From positions 303,399 through 367,398 of the forward strand of contig NZ_JAPNLJ010000001.1 in the NCBI RefSeq assembly GCF_026627445.1: a stretch of 64,000 nt of DNA. Direction: 5' to 3'. The position numbers and the translations under genes were made by a program. Numbering within the stretch: the stretch's first letter is position 1; each line of letters starts with the position of its first letter. The notes under the pieces are model-generated. The model ran no database searches and had not been told where the DNA came from. It saw only the letters and a list, made by a program, of their open reading frames with translations. The stretch comes from Streptomyces sp. H27-H1 (GTDB taxonomy: Bacteria; Actinomycetota; Actinomycetes; Streptomycetales; Streptomycetaceae). Below are positions 27,017 to 35,999 of this stretch, piece by piece.

Positions 27017-27338
27017 GGCTCGACCCCCTCGGTGACGGGGCTCGACGGCCCCAGAGTCTGACACGCGTTCATGGTTCGGAGCGGGCTCTCCGTGGAGAGA
27101 CCGTCCGTAGGGGTTTAACGGTACCTGCTTCCGCGGCCATACGGTACGCCGCCCGCATGACGCGCCCCGGTGCAGTACCAGCAAGGCGCCCCGTCCTCGC
27201 TGGTCAGCTGCGATTTTAGCCGTTTCCTGACAAGCGACCCGCCGAAGCACAGTGAGTTCCGTCTCGCTGTGCCCCGGCGGGCCGCCCAGAAGCCCCGTAA
27301 GAGCCCCGTGAGGAGCGAAAGCGGGGTCAGGCGGTGGG
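27017..27338. promoter_or_regulatory. intergenic region with DUF3073 promoter and vdh terminator
   Basis: This 322-base gap separates two minus-strand genes. It holds a hairpin at 27247-27272 that can end vdh transcription, and an AT-richer segment around 27105-27150 likely to contain the DUF3073 promoter. No gene is seen. Confidence 0.4.
27247..27272 (-). terminator. hairpin after vdh
   Basis: GCACAGTGAG (27247-27256) pairs with CTCGCTGTGC (27263-27272) with one G-U pair and a six-base loop, downstream of the vdh stop. Confidence 0.5.
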
Positions 27339-28448
27339 TCAGGCGGTGCGTGCGGTGCGGGCGTCCGCCATCCGCTGCTCGGCGATGCGGTCGGCCGCCG
27401 CAGCCGGCGGAATCCCGTCCACCTTCGCACGTGCGAAGATTTCCAGCGTGGTGTCGAAGATCTTCGTGGCCTTGGCCTTGCAGCGGTCGAAGTCGAAGCC
27501 GCGCAGCTCGTCGGCGACCTGGATGACCCCGCCCGCGTTGACCACGTAGTCCGGCGCGTAGAGGATCCCGCGGTCGGCGAGGTCCTTCTCCACACCCGGG
27601 TGCGCGAGCTGGTTGTTCGCCGCGCCGCACACCACCTTCGCGGTCAGGACCGGCACGGAGGTGTCGTTCAGCGCGCCGCCGAGCGCGCAGGGGGCGTAGA
27701 TGTCCAGGCCCGCCACTCGGATCAGCGCCTCGGTGTCGGCGACGGCCGTCACCTTGCCGGGGTGCTTGTCGAGAATCCTCTGCACCGACTCGGCACGGAC
27801 GTCCGTGATGACGACCTCGGCGCCGTCCTGCAGCAGGTGCTCGACCAGGTGGTGGCCGACCTTGCCGACACCCGCGACGCCGACCTTGCGGCCGCGCAGG
27901 GTCGGGTCGCCCCACAGGTGCTGGGCGCTGGCGCGCATGCCCTGGAAGACGCCGAAGGCGGTGAGGACCGAGGAGTCGCCGGCGCCGCCGTTCTCGGGGG
28001 AGCGGCCGGTCGCCCAGCGGGTCTCGCGGGCCACGACGTCCATGTCGGCCACGTAGGTGCCGACGTCGCAGGCGGTCACGTAGCGGCCGCCGAGGGACTC
28101 CACGAACCGGCCGTAGGCCAGCAGGAGCTCCTCGGACTTGAGACCACCCTGTTCCCTGCTGGCCGGGTCGCCGATGATGACGGCCTTGCCGCCGCCGAGG
28201 TCGAGCCCGGCGAGCGCGTTCTTGTACGACATGCCGCGCGAGAGGTTCAGCGCGTCGAGGACGGCTTCCTCGTCCGAGGCGTACGCGTGGAACCGCGTGC
28301 CACCGAGGGCGGGGCCCAGTGCGGTGGAGTGGATCGCGATGACGGCCTTCAGGCCGGAGGCTCGGTCCTGGCACAGCACGACTTGCTCGTGGCCGCCCTG
28401 TTCACTGCGGAACAGGGTGTGCAGGACGCCGTCGGTCATTTCGGTCAC
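27339..28448 (-). CDS. vdh: valine (branched-chain amino acid) dehydrogenase
   Basis: This NAD-dependent enzyme oxidatively deaminates valine and related amino acids, feeding acyl-CoA precursors of polyketides in Streptomyces. The 369-residue protein has the Glu/Leu/Phe/Val dehydrogenase signature with the catalytic Lys in [13 protein letters not shown] (and substrate Lys in [10 protein letters not shown]), Asp in [12 protein letters not shown], and the NAD-binding [16 protein letters not shown] 28448 has GGAG eight bases upstream; an ATG at 28463 would add five residues. The gene is divergent from a hypothetical gene at 28658 and convergent with nothing nearby. Confidence 0.93.
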   Translation of the reverse strand: MTEMTDGVLHTLFRSEQGGHEQVVLCQDRASGLKAVIAIHSTALGPALGGTRFHAYASDEEAVLDALNLSRGMSYKNALAGLDLGGGKAVIIGDPASREQGGLKSEELLLAYGRFVESLGGRYVTACDVGTYVADMDVVARETRWATGRSPENGGAGDSSVLTAFGVFQGMRASAQHLWGDPTLRGRKVGVAGVGKVGHHLVEHLLQDGAEVVITDVRAESVQRILDKHPGKVTAVADTEALIRVAGLDIYAPCALGGALNDTSVPVLTAKVVCGAANNQLAHPGVEKDLADRGILYAPDYVVNAGGVIQVADELRGFDFDRCKAKATKIFDTTLEIFARAKVDGIPPAAAADRIAEQRMADARTARTA

Positions 28449-28657
28449 GGTGGTGACTCCCATGGAAGAGATGCGGCGGGAAAGACGCCCGCCCTGCGGG
28501 TGGGGGAGGGCGTGCTGGGAGCAGCGTAAGACCTGAGGGGCCCCCTGATCCGCCCTGTTCGGAGATCGGGACGTTCCGGGGGTGCGGGCCGGCGCGCGGG
28601 CGGCGCCGCGGGGCCGCCGTCGGAGTAGCGCCGGGCAGGGCGGGGGAGTACGAGAGC

Positions 28658-29512
28658 GTGACCGAATCCCCCGATCCCCGGCTGCCGTCCGCCCGCTCCG
28701 CCCCCGCTGTCCCCTACGCCTCCTACCTGCGCGTCTACGAACCGCTGACGGCCTTCCCGGAGCCCGAACGCACCCACTGGGCCGACTACGCCCGGCGCGG
28801 GGCGACCCCGACCGCCCAGGACGAACTGCGCCGGTCGCTGGTGGACTTGGTGCGGGTGCCCGTGGTCGGGGTTCCCGCGCACGAGAGCGCGGACGCCTTC
28901 ACCACCGAGGTCGACGGGGTTCTGCTGATCTGCCCGTGGCGGACGAGGCTGCGCGGCTGGCTCGCGCTCCAGGAACTGGTGGCCGAGCTCCCGGGCCCCG
29001 TACTCGACGCCGCCCTGCCCGCGGCCGCCCGCCGTCGTGCGGCCGAGGAGTACGAGGCCTGGCGCGGGCGCAATCCCGACGCGCGGCCGTGGATCCGTAC
29101 GGGGGTCTGGCAGGTTCCGCTGCGCTGGTTCGTACTGGTGGCCGACGAGGAGCGGGAGTACGTGCCGGGCGAGGGGCTGCGCTACCGGACGCCGATGGTG
29201 CAGGCCCGGCGCCGGCTCGCGCGGGGGCTGCGGACCCTGCGCGAGGCGGAGGGGTACGGGATGCTCGCCGAGGGGCTGGTGGAGGTCGGGAGCTGGCTGG
29301 AGGAGTTCCACCCCCGCTCGATGGTGGAGCTGGACTACGGCGGCCTGCTGCACGCGCTGCCGGCGGACCGGCTCGCGTCCGACCACTCGGCCGGGGACCT
29401 GGCGGCGGGGCTCGCGGCTCTGAGGGCCGGGGACCGGGACGGAGCGGCGACGACGTACGGGGCGCTGGCCGACCGGTGGCGGGAGGTCCGGGAGAGGCTC
29501 TTCGCGAACTAG
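28658..29512 (+). CDS. hypothetical protein whose stop codon is at the MITE junction
   Basis: This 284-residue, Arg-rich soluble protein starts at GTG 28658. It has aromatic-rich segments ([55 protein letters not shown]) and an alpha-helical C-terminal half. A homologous gene is expected upstream of bldC in other Streptomyces, but I do not know its function. Its TAG stop (29510-29512) is part of the CTAG that flanks the MITE-like element, so the present C-terminus could be a consequence of that insertion. Confidence 0.75.
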   Translation: MTESPDPRLPSARSAPAVPYASYLRVYEPLTAFPEPERTHWADYARRGATPTAQDELRRSLVDLVRVPVVGVPAHESADAFTTEVDGVLLICPWRTRLRGWLALQELVAELPGPVLDAALPAAARRRAAEEYEAWRGRNPDARPWIRTGVWQVPLRWFVLVADEEREYVPGEGLRYRTPMVQARRRLARGLRTLREAEGYGMLAEGLVEVGSWLEEFHPRSMVELDYGGLLHALPADRLASDHSAGDLAAGLAALRAGDRDGAATTYGALADRWREVRERLFAN

Positions 29513-29673
29513 TGCTGTGGCCGGAAAGGTTCACCGTGTCGCGGCGCCCGGCACGGCACCTCGCGGCGTTGTCGGACCGGGCAAGTACGTCCAGTACGAG
29601 CCTCGGCCCTCCGCCTTGCGATGCACCGCACCGGACACCGCGACCCGGCAAACCTTCCCGGCCACAGCACTAG
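29509..29673. mobile_element. MITE-like element, 157 bp with CTAG target duplications
   Basis: The segment 29513-29669 begins TGCTGTGGCCGGAAAGGTT and ends with its inverted complement, with one mismatch in 19. Weaker complementarity, mostly transitions, continues to about 50 bases, so almost the whole element can fold into one hairpin. It is flanked on both sides by CTAG (29509-29512 and 29670-29673), consistent with a four-base target duplication as made by IS5-group transposases. It contains no plausible gene, so it would depend on a transposase elsewhere. The family link is inferred. Confidence 0.75.
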
Positions 29674-30257
29674 CCGGGCGATCAGGGCGTCCCGAGTGAC
29701 CTGCGTGACTCGGATAGCGACTCCGGGCGCCGTTGTCCATCCACCGATCGGCCGAGCACGGAAGAGAACGGCCAGCTCAAGGCCGTGATGCCCTCTTTTG
29801 GGTCTTTGTTCCGGGACCTACGTCCCGATACGGGCCATTGGCCCAAGCGTGACGGACCGCACTATCTACACCCTTGCGCCCTTCCCCTACCCTCGTGCCA
29901 AAATAGGACAAGGAGTCCGGGGAGGGTTCCTTTCGCCCAACTAAGGGCGGAATGCTCGGTATTGCACTCTACGGGGGGTCTGATGACTCCTGATCGCTCT
30001 GTGACTGATCGTCACAGTGGGGTGACTGTCCGTTATGAGATGGTCCATCGGCTTCCGCCGCTGATGAACACCTCGGAGGGCAATTCCATCGGTTTGGCCG
30101 TCGAGGCTGGACGGATGGTGTAGTTGTAGTGCCGAGGACAAGCCGTTCGTCCTATAACCGACTCGGCCCGCGTATGTCCATTTCGGGCAACGTGGGCCAA
30201 GGTGCAGAATTTAGAGGAAAGAACCGAGATGGTTCGGTTCTCCCGAGGAGGCCGCTC
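29674..30257. promoter_or_regulatory. long bldC upstream region
   Basis: The 584-base region before bldC is less GC-rich than the coding DNA around it. It contains a perfect palindrome TGTGACTGATCGTCACA (30000-30016), a TATAAC -10-like box (30153-30158), and a hairpin GAACCGA/TCGGTTC (30221-30240) immediately before the bldC ribosome binding site. It also holds one short open frame, listed separately. A developmental regulator with a long, structured upstream region suggests complex control. Confidence 0.5.
29983..30123 (+). CDS. candidate short ORF upstream of bldC
   Basis: A 46-codon frame starts at ATG 29983, six bases after a GGGGGG run that could serve as a ribosome binding site, and ends at TAG 30123. 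Its third-position GC is only about 60 percent, lower than real Streptomyces genes, and it contains the 30000 palindrome. It could be a leader peptide or chance. Confidence 0.25.
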   Translation: MTPDRSVTDRHSGVTVRYEMVHRLPPLMNTSEGNSIGLAVEAGRMV

Positions 30258-30464
30258 ATGACCGCTCGCACCCCTGATGCCGAGCCGCTGCTGACCCCGG
30301 CTGAGGTCGCCACGATGTTCCGCGTGGACCCGAAGACGGTCACCCGTTGGGCCAAGGCTGGCAAGCTCACGTCCATCCGCACCCTGGGTGGACACCGCCG
30401 TTACCGCGAGGCTGAGGTCCGCGCACTGCTTGCGGGAATTCCGCAGCAGCGCAGCGAGGCCTGA
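30258..30464 (+). CDS. bldC: developmental regulator BldC (MerR-like)
   Basis: BldC is a 68-residue MerR-related DNA-binding protein that controls the timing of Streptomyces development. The sequence is almost entirely one winged helix-turn-helix: LTPAEVATMFRVDPKTVTRW (about residues 12-31) then the wing TLGGHRRYREAEV. Unlike true MerR proteins it lacks the dimerisation coiled coil, and BldC is known to bind head-to-tail on direct repeats. The ATG at 30258 follows GAGGAGG by seven bases. It is monocistronic, with a hairpin between the -10-like box and the ribosome binding site and a classic U-tract terminator downstream. Confidence 0.96.
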   Translation: MTARTPDAEPLLTPAEVATMFRVDPKTVTRWAKAGKLTSIRTLGGHRRYREAEVRALLAGIPQQRSEA

Positions 30465-30571
30465 GGTTCCGCAGCACCCTAATTACCGGGTCTATATCGG
30501 GTCCCCCAATCCGATGAGACCCACGTAGCTTCAAACGACCGGACCTGCCCCAACAGGTTCATCAGTCGTTC

Positions 30572-30610
30572 GATCGCGCTGGACTCCGCCGGGTCCAGCG
30601 CGATCTTTTT
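30572..30610 (+). terminator. intrinsic terminator with U-tract after bldC
   Basis: GATCGCGCTGGAC (30572-30584) pairs perfectly with 30593-30605 around an eight-base loop, followed by TTTTT (30606-30610). It is about 110 bases after the bldC stop, so the mRNA has a long 3' tail. Confidence 0.85.
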
Positions 30611-31070
30611 ATGCCCTGGTCAGGGGGCTGTCGCGCTGGTGTGCGGAGTCGGCGGGGATGGGTGCCATTGCACATATTAAATCGAGCGTGCGTATGGGTC
30701 CGATAAAAGCGTGGGTCTCAAAAACACATGGGGTGACTCCCGTCACAGATGATCACTCTTGTGGATCAGGCATTGCACCCCGTAAAGGGACGTGTCGCGC
30801 AGAGCGCATCATCCGGACGGGCGATCTCCCGGGCGATCTCCCCGAAGGTGTCGCAGGACGAGTCGCCGGTGAGTCGCCGAGTGAGCCGCAGGCTTCACGG
30901 GTGGGCGTGGGCGAGGTTCTCCGCGGGCCCGCCGCGGGCCTCCAGGTCGCCCCCGGGGCGCCCCGGAGGGCCGGGTGGGGTTCTGGGCGGCTCAGGGGTC
31001 CAATAGGGGCCCTGGGGCGGGCTGGTGGGGCACCGGTGTTCCGAGTCCCCGTGCTCCGCTGCCGGAAACG
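30611..31070. other. non-coding stretch between bldC and tRNA-Asp
   Basis: This stretch of about 460 bases shows no convincing gene. It includes a GTGAC-TCCC-GTCAC palindrome near 30732-30745, short direct repeats of GGGCGATCTCCC and GAGTCGCCG around 30820-30885, and a G-rich segment around 30940-31030. A small frame open from 30658 has no ribosome binding site and no domain-like sequence. Confidence 0.4.
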
Positions 31071-31109
31071 CGTCAGGGCCCGCATCCCTGGGGGATGCGG
31101 GCCCTGACG
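31071..31109 (-). terminator. terminator of tRNA-Asp
   Basis: A 17-base-pair perfect stem (31071-31087 with 31093-31109) with a five-base loop lies just downstream of the minus-strand tRNA-Asp. Confidence 0.75.
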
Positions 31110-31115
31110 ATCTTG

Positions 31116-31189
31116 CGAACCTGACGGGACTTGAACCCGCGACCTCCACCTTGACAGGGTGGCGAGCTAACCAACTGCTCCACAGGTCC
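31116..31189 (-). tRNA. tRNA-Asp(GTC), copy 1
   Basis: The 74-nucleotide cloverleaf has acceptor GGACCTG/CAGGTTC (one G-U pair) and anticodon loop CTGTCAA. It matches the copy at 37703-37776. Confidence 0.95.
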
Positions 31190-31258
31190 TAGTTTTGCGG
31201 CCGCTGGGCGGCTGCGATTCAGACTGTACCGCAGCTCAGGGGGTGCAGTCGAATTCGA

Positions 31259-34200
31259 TCACCGAGCAGGTCCCGGGGCCGCCGCGTCCACCGCCTTCAC
31301 GATGCGTTTGTCGGAGACCGCATAGGCCGTTCCGAGCGCGTGCGCGAAGTAGCTGACGCGTAGTTCCTCGATCATCCAGCGGATCTCGGTGACCTCCGCC
31401 GGGACCGGCCGCCCCTTCGGCAACTGCTCCAGCAGCCACAGGTACTCGTCCCGCATCTGGTGGACCTTCTCCATGCGCGTGGTGTCGCGCTGGACGCTCG
31501 TGGGCATCTGCTGGAGCCGGCGGTCGATGGCCACCAGGTAGCGCATGAGGTCCGGCAGCCGGCGCAGTCCGGTCAGCGTGACGAAGCCGGCCGGCATGAG
31601 GGCCGCGAGCTGCGTCTTGGCGTCCTGGACGTTGGTTACCAGGGCGAGGCTGGCCGTGGTCTTCAGACGGCGTTCACAGGCCTGCCAGGCGGCCAGCACC
31701 TGCTGCACCTGCGTGATCGTCCGTACGGTCGTGTCCACCAAGTCGGCCCGTACGGCCTCGTAGAGCTTGCGGAACCCGGGCTCGTCCCAGGCCGGGCCGC
31801 CGTGGTCCGCGATCAGCTTGTCGGCCGCCGCGGTCGCGCAGTCGTCGAACAGCGCCTGGATGGAGCCGTGCGGATTGCGCGACAGCGCCAGCTTCTGCTG
31901 GTTGCTCAGGTGGTCCGAGGCGAACTTCGCCGGATTCACGGTGATGTTGAGCAGGATCAGCCGCCGGGTGCCGAGCCGCATCGCCTGCCGCTGCTCGGCC
32001 TCGGTGTCGAAGAGGCGTACGGAGACGCTCGTACCGGCGTCCACGAGCGCCGGGTACGCCTTCACCGGCTGGCCGGCCCGGCGGGTCTCGAAGACCTTGG
32101 TCAGCGCGCCGAACGTCCAGTCCGTCAGCCCGGTCTTCTCCACCGACTCCCCGCCCTCGCGCTCGGCGCTGGCGGCGGCGGCCCGCGAGAGGGCCTGGCG
32201 GGCCTTGGGCCCCAGCTGGAGCCGCAGGGCCTCCAGGTCCTTGGCCTCGGCGAGGTTCTTGCGGCGCTCGTCGACGATCCGGAAGGTGATCTTCAGGTGG
32301 TCGGGGATGCGGGTGAGGTCGAAGTCCTCGGCGCCGACCGGGACCCCCACCATCCGCTGGAGTTCCCGGGCCAGCGTCACGTGCAGAGGCTCCTGCAGCG
32401 GGTGCGCGGTGGCCAGGAAGCGGGTCGCGAAGTTCGGCGCGGGCACGTAGTGCCGGCGGATCGGCTTCGGGAGGGACCGGATCAGTTCGGTGACCACTTC
32501 TTCGCGCAGCCCCGGGATCTGCCAGTCGAAGCCCTCGTCCGTGACCTGGTTCAGCACCTGGAGCGGGACGTGGACGGTCACGCCGTCCGCGTCCGCGCCC
32601 GGCTCGAACTGGTACGTCACCCGGAACTTCAGCCGGCCCTGCATCCAGAAGTCCGGATAGTCGGCCTCGGTGACCCCGGCCGCCTTCTCCGTCAACAGCA
32701 TCTCGCGCTCGAAGTCGAGCAGTTCGGGCTCGTCCCGCTTCTTCTGCTTCCACCAGGAGTCGAAGTGCGCCCCGGATACCACGTGCTCGGGGATCCGCTG
32801 GTCGTAGAAGTCGAAGAGCGTCTCGTCGTCGACCACGATGTCGCGGCGCCGGGCCCGGTTCTCCAGCTCCTCCACCTCGGTGAGGAGCTTGCGGTTGTCG
32901 GCGTAGAACTTGTGGGGGGTCCGCCAGTCGCCCTCGACGAGGGCGTTGCGAATGAACAGGTCCCGCGAGACCTCGGCGTCGATCCGGCCGTAGTTGATCT
33001 TCCGCTGGGCGACGATCGGCACGCCGTACAGCGTGACCTTCTCGAAGGCCATCACAGCCGCCTGGTCCTTCTCCCAGTGCGGCTCGCTGTACGTGCGCTT
33101 GATCAGGTGCTGGGCGAGCGGCTCGACCCACTCCGGCTCCACCTTGGCGTTGACCCGGGCCCACAGCCGCGAGGTCTCCACCAGCTCGGCCGACATCAGG
33201 AACTTCGGCTGCTTCTTGAACAGCGAGGAGCCCGGGAAGATCGCGAACTTGGCGGACCGGGCCCCCAGGTACTCGTTCTTGTCGGTGTCCTTCAGCCCGA
33301 TGTGCGACAGCAGACCGGCGAGCAGCGAGATGTGCACGCTCGTCTCGGGGGCGTCGGCCTCGTTGACGTGGATGCCCATCGACCTGGCGACCGTACGCAG
33401 TTGCGAATAGATGTCCTGCCATTCGCGGATCCGCAGGAAGTTCAGGTACTCCTGCTTGCACATCCGGCGGAAGGAGGACGAGCCGCGTTCCTTCTGCTGC
33501 TCCCGGATGTAGCGCCACATGTTCAGGAACGAGAGGAAGTCGCTCGTCTCGTCCTTGAACCGGGCGTGGTTCTGGTCGGCCTGCGTCTGCTTGTCCGAGG
33601 GCCGCTCGCGCGGGTCCTGGATCGACAGGGCGGCCGCGATGACCATGACCTCGCGGACGCAGTTGTTCTTGTCCGCCTCCACCACCATGCGGGCCAGGCG
33701 CGGGTCCACCGGCAGCTGGGAGAGCTGGCGGCCCATCGGGGTGAGCCGCTTCTTGTGGTCCTTCTCCGCCGGGTCCAGGGCTCCCAGCTCCTGCAGGAGC
33801 TGCACGCCGTCGCGGATGTTGCGGTGGTCCGGCGGGTCGATGAAGGGGAACTTCTCGATCTCGCCGAGGCCGGCCGCGGTCATCTGGAGGATGACGGAGG
33901 CGAGGTTGGTGCGCAGGATCTCGGCGTCCGTGAACTCCGGACGGGTCAGGAAGTCGTCCTCCGAGTACAGCCGGATGCAGATGCCGTCCGAGGTACGGCC
34001 GCAACGGCCCTTGCGCTGGTTGGCGCTGGCCTGCGAGATCCGCTCGATGGGCAGCCGCTGGACCTTGGTGCGATGGCTGTAGCGGGAGATGCGGGCGGTG
34101 CCCGGGTCGATCACGTACTTGATGCCGGGGACGGTCAGGGAGGTCTCGGCGACGTTGGTCGCGAGAACGATCCTGCGTCCCGTGTGCTGCTGGAACACCC

Positions 34201-35218
34201 GGTTCTGTTCGGCGTGCGAGAGGCGCGCGTAGAGGGGGAGGACCTCGGTACCGTGCCCGTATGCGGCTCCGCCGCGGGGCAGATTGCGCTTGTTGAGGGC
34301 GTCCGCGGTGTCACGGATCTCGCGCTCGCCGGAGAGGAAGACCAGGACGTCGCCCGGCCCCTCCGACTGGAGCTCGTCCACGGCCTCGCAGATCGCGGTG
34401 ATCTGGTCGCGGTCGCTGTCGTCGCCCTCCTCCTCCAGGAGCGGGCGGTAGCGGACCTCGACGGGATACGTCCGGCCGCTGACCTCGACGACAGGGGCCT
34501 CGCCGAAGTGCCGGGAGAAGCGCTGCGGGTCGATGGTCGCCGAGGTGATGATCACCTTGAGGTCGGGGCGCTTGGGCAGCAGCGTGGCGAGGTACCCGAG
34601 CAGGAAGTCGATGTTCAGGGACCGCTCGTGGGCCTCGTCGATGATGATCGTGTCGTACGCGCGCAGCTCGCGGTCCGTCTGGACCTCCGCGAGCAGGATG
34701 CCGTCCGTCATCAGCTTCACGAAGGTCGCGTCCGGGTCCACCTGGTCGGTGAACCGGACCTTCCAGCCGACGGTCTGGCCGATCTCGGACTTCAGCTCGT
34801 CCGCGATGCGTTCCGCGACCGTGCGGGCCGCGATCCGGCGGGGCTGGGTGTGCCCGATCATGCCCCGGACCCCGCGCCCCAGCTCCATGCAGATCTTGGG
34901 GATCTGCGTGGTCTTGCCGGAGCCGGTCTCGCCCGCGACGATCACGACCTGGTGGTCGCGTATCGCCTCGGCGATCTCGTCCTTCTTCTGGCTGACGGGC
35001 AGGTTCTCGGGATACGTGACCACGGGCATCCGCGAGGCGCGTACGGCCAGTCGCGCGGCGGCCTTTTCGGCCTCCGCGGCGATCTCGTCGAGCGCGGCCT
35101 GCTTGGCCTCGGGCTTGCGGATGCGGCGGGCGCCTTCGAGGCGGCGGCCGAGGCGGTGCGCGTCACGGAGCGAGATCTCACCGAGAAGCGTCTGCAGGGC
35201 GGCGAAGGAAGTAGACAT
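31259..35218 (-). CDS. hrpA: ATP-dependent RNA helicase HrpA
   Basis: HrpA is a DEAH-box RNA helicase implicated in mRNA processing and ribosome rescue. The 1319-residue length is usual. Motif I is VAGETGSGKTTQIPK (about residues 95-109), motif II DEAH in IIIDEAHERSLN, motif III SAT in ITSATID, and motif VI QRKGRCGRTSDG. After the helicase core come the winged-helix/HA2 domain, the OB-like region and the long C-terminal DUF3418 domain. It starts at ATG 35218. It is divergent from a small exported protein gene and its 3' end lies 69 bases from tRNA-Asp. Confidence 0.96.
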   Translation of the reverse strand: MSTSFAALQTLLGEISLRDAHRLGRRLEGARRIRKPEAKQAALDEIAAEAEKAAARLAVRASRMPVVTYPENLPVSQKKDEIAEAIRDHQVVIVAGETGSGKTTQIPKICMELGRGVRGMIGHTQPRRIAARTVAERIADELKSEIGQTVGWKVRFTDQVDPDATFVKLMTDGILLAEVQTDRELRAYDTIIIDEAHERSLNIDFLLGYLATLLPKRPDLKVIITSATIDPQRFSRHFGEAPVVEVSGRTYPVEVRYRPLLEEEGDDSDRDQITAICEAVDELQSEGPGDVLVFLSGEREIRDTADALNKRNLPRGGAAYGHGTEVLPLYARLSHAEQNRVFQQHTGRRIVLATNVAETSLTVPGIKYVIDPGTARISRYSHRTKVQRLPIERISQASANQRKGRCGRTSDGICIRLYSEDDFLTRPEFTDAEILRTNLASVILQMTAAGLGEIEKFPFIDPPDHRNIRDGVQLLQELGALDPAEKDHKKRLTPMGRQLSQLPVDPRLARMVVEADKNNCVREVMVIAAALSIQDPRERPSDKQTQADQNHARFKDETSDFLSFLNMWRYIREQQKERGSSSFRRMCKQEYLNFLRIREWQDIYSQLRTVARSMGIHVNEADAPETSVHISLLAGLLSHIGLKDTDKNEYLGARSAKFAIFPGSSLFKKQPKFLMSAELVETSRLWARVNAKVEPEWVEPLAQHLIKRTYSEPHWEKDQAAVMAFEKVTLYGVPIVAQRKINYGRIDAEVSRDLFIRNALVEGDWRTPHKFYADNRKLLTEVEELENRARRRDIVVDDETLFDFYDQRIPEHVVSGAHFDSWWKQKKRDEPELLDFEREMLLTEKAAGVTEADYPDFWMQGRLKFRVTYQFEPGADADGVTVHVPLQVLNQVTDEGFDWQIPGLREEVVTELIRSLPKPIRRHYVPAPNFATRFLATAHPLQEPLHVTLARELQRMVGVPVGAEDFDLTRIPDHLKITFRIVDERRKNLAEAKDLEALRLQLGPKARQALSRAAAASAEREGGESVEKTGLTDWTFGALTKVFETRRAGQPVKAYPALVDAGTSVSVRLFDTEAEQRQAMRLGTRRLILLNITVNPAKFASDHLSNQQKLALSRNPHGSIQALFDDCATAAADKLIADHGGPAWDEPGFRKLYEAVRADLVDTTVRTITQVQQVLAAWQACERRLKTTASLALVTNVQDAKTQLAALMPAGFVTLTGLRRLPDLMRYLVAIDRRLQQMPTSVQRDTTRMEKVHQMRDEYLWLLEQLPKGRPVPAEVTEIRWMIEELRVSYFAHALGTAYAVSDKRIVKAVDAAAPGPAR

Positions 35219-35496
35219 ACCTGGTCGAGGATCTCACCCGTAGGTGCCGGGTGGCGAACGCATTTGTGGGGCGGACCCGTACCATTTCGGGACGAGTGCC
35301 CCGACTCGGCCGAGTCGGGTTCCGGTTCCGGGCCCTGAGTGGGCGCTGCGCCGGCCCCGAGGTGGCCTCGAGCCGGTCCCGGTCGGCCCTGAGCCGCCCC
35401 CGGGGTGCGTCTCCGAGCCGGTCCCGGGGTCTGTCCCCGGCCGGCCCCCGGTCCGTCCGCCCATCCGCCCCGAGTCACCGTGAGAGGCCGTCCGCG

Positions 35497-35937
35497 ATGC
35501 CCCGCCCCCGACGCCGCTACGTGCTCGCCGTGCTGCTGGGCTGGGCCCTCCTGGTCGCAGCCTTCGCGCCCGGGGCCGCGGTGGCGCTCCCCGCGCCGAC
35601 GGCGGCCGTGGCGGACCTGCCGGGGGCGTATGCCGCTCCCCTGCCCGGAGCCTCCGGGTCGGACTCCGTACGGCCCGCGGAGCCGGGTTCCGCATTCGGT
35701 GCGGGCCGGGCCTACACCGACCGGCCCGGGCCCGCCTGTGCGCCCCGGGACCCCGGGCAGGGCGGGGCGCCCGCGCTGCCCGCTCGGGCCGGGGCCGACC
35801 AGGCGCAGCCATCGGCCGCAGCGGAGGCTCCGGCCGGGGTGCCCGGGCGGTCGCACGCGATACCCGTACGGGTCCTCGTGCGCGGGCCCGCCCGGTCGGC
35901 GCCGTCCCCGCTGGAGCTGTCCGTGATGCGGGTCTAG
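35497..35937 (+). CDS. small exported hypothetical protein
   Basis: This 146-residue protein has a basic start (MPRPRRR), a hydrophobic signal (YVLAVLLGWALLVAAFAPGAAVA) with an Ala-x-Ala-like cleavage region, and a disordered Pro/Ala/Gly-rich remainder with a single Cys. ATG 35497 follows AGAGG by nine bases; the frame is open further upstream in repetitive CCGGTCCCGG-rich DNA that does not look coding. It lies 62 bases before the DsbA-like gene in the same direction. No function can be assigned. Confidence 0.55.
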   Translation: MPRPRRRYVLAVLLGWALLVAAFAPGAAVALPAPTAAVADLPGAYAAPLPGASGSDSVRPAEPGSAFGAGRAYTDRPGPACAPRDPGQGGAPALPARAGADQAQPSAAAEAPAGVPGRSHAIPVRVLVRGPARSAPSPLELSVMRV

Positions 35938-35999
35938 GAGGACCGGCCGTCCGCCCGCCCGGTCCGTACCCCCGTTCCGCACAGTTCTGGAGCACCCGT

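Noticed and set aside
30658..31107. A 149-residue ORF between bldC and tRNA-Asp
   Set aside because: It has no ribosome binding site or domain-like sequence and runs into the tRNA terminator hairpin.
31460..35338. A 1292-codon plus-strand frame opposite hrpA
   Set aside because: It is an antisense shadow of the helicase, rich in Leu/Val/Arg/Gly/Asp without any motif.
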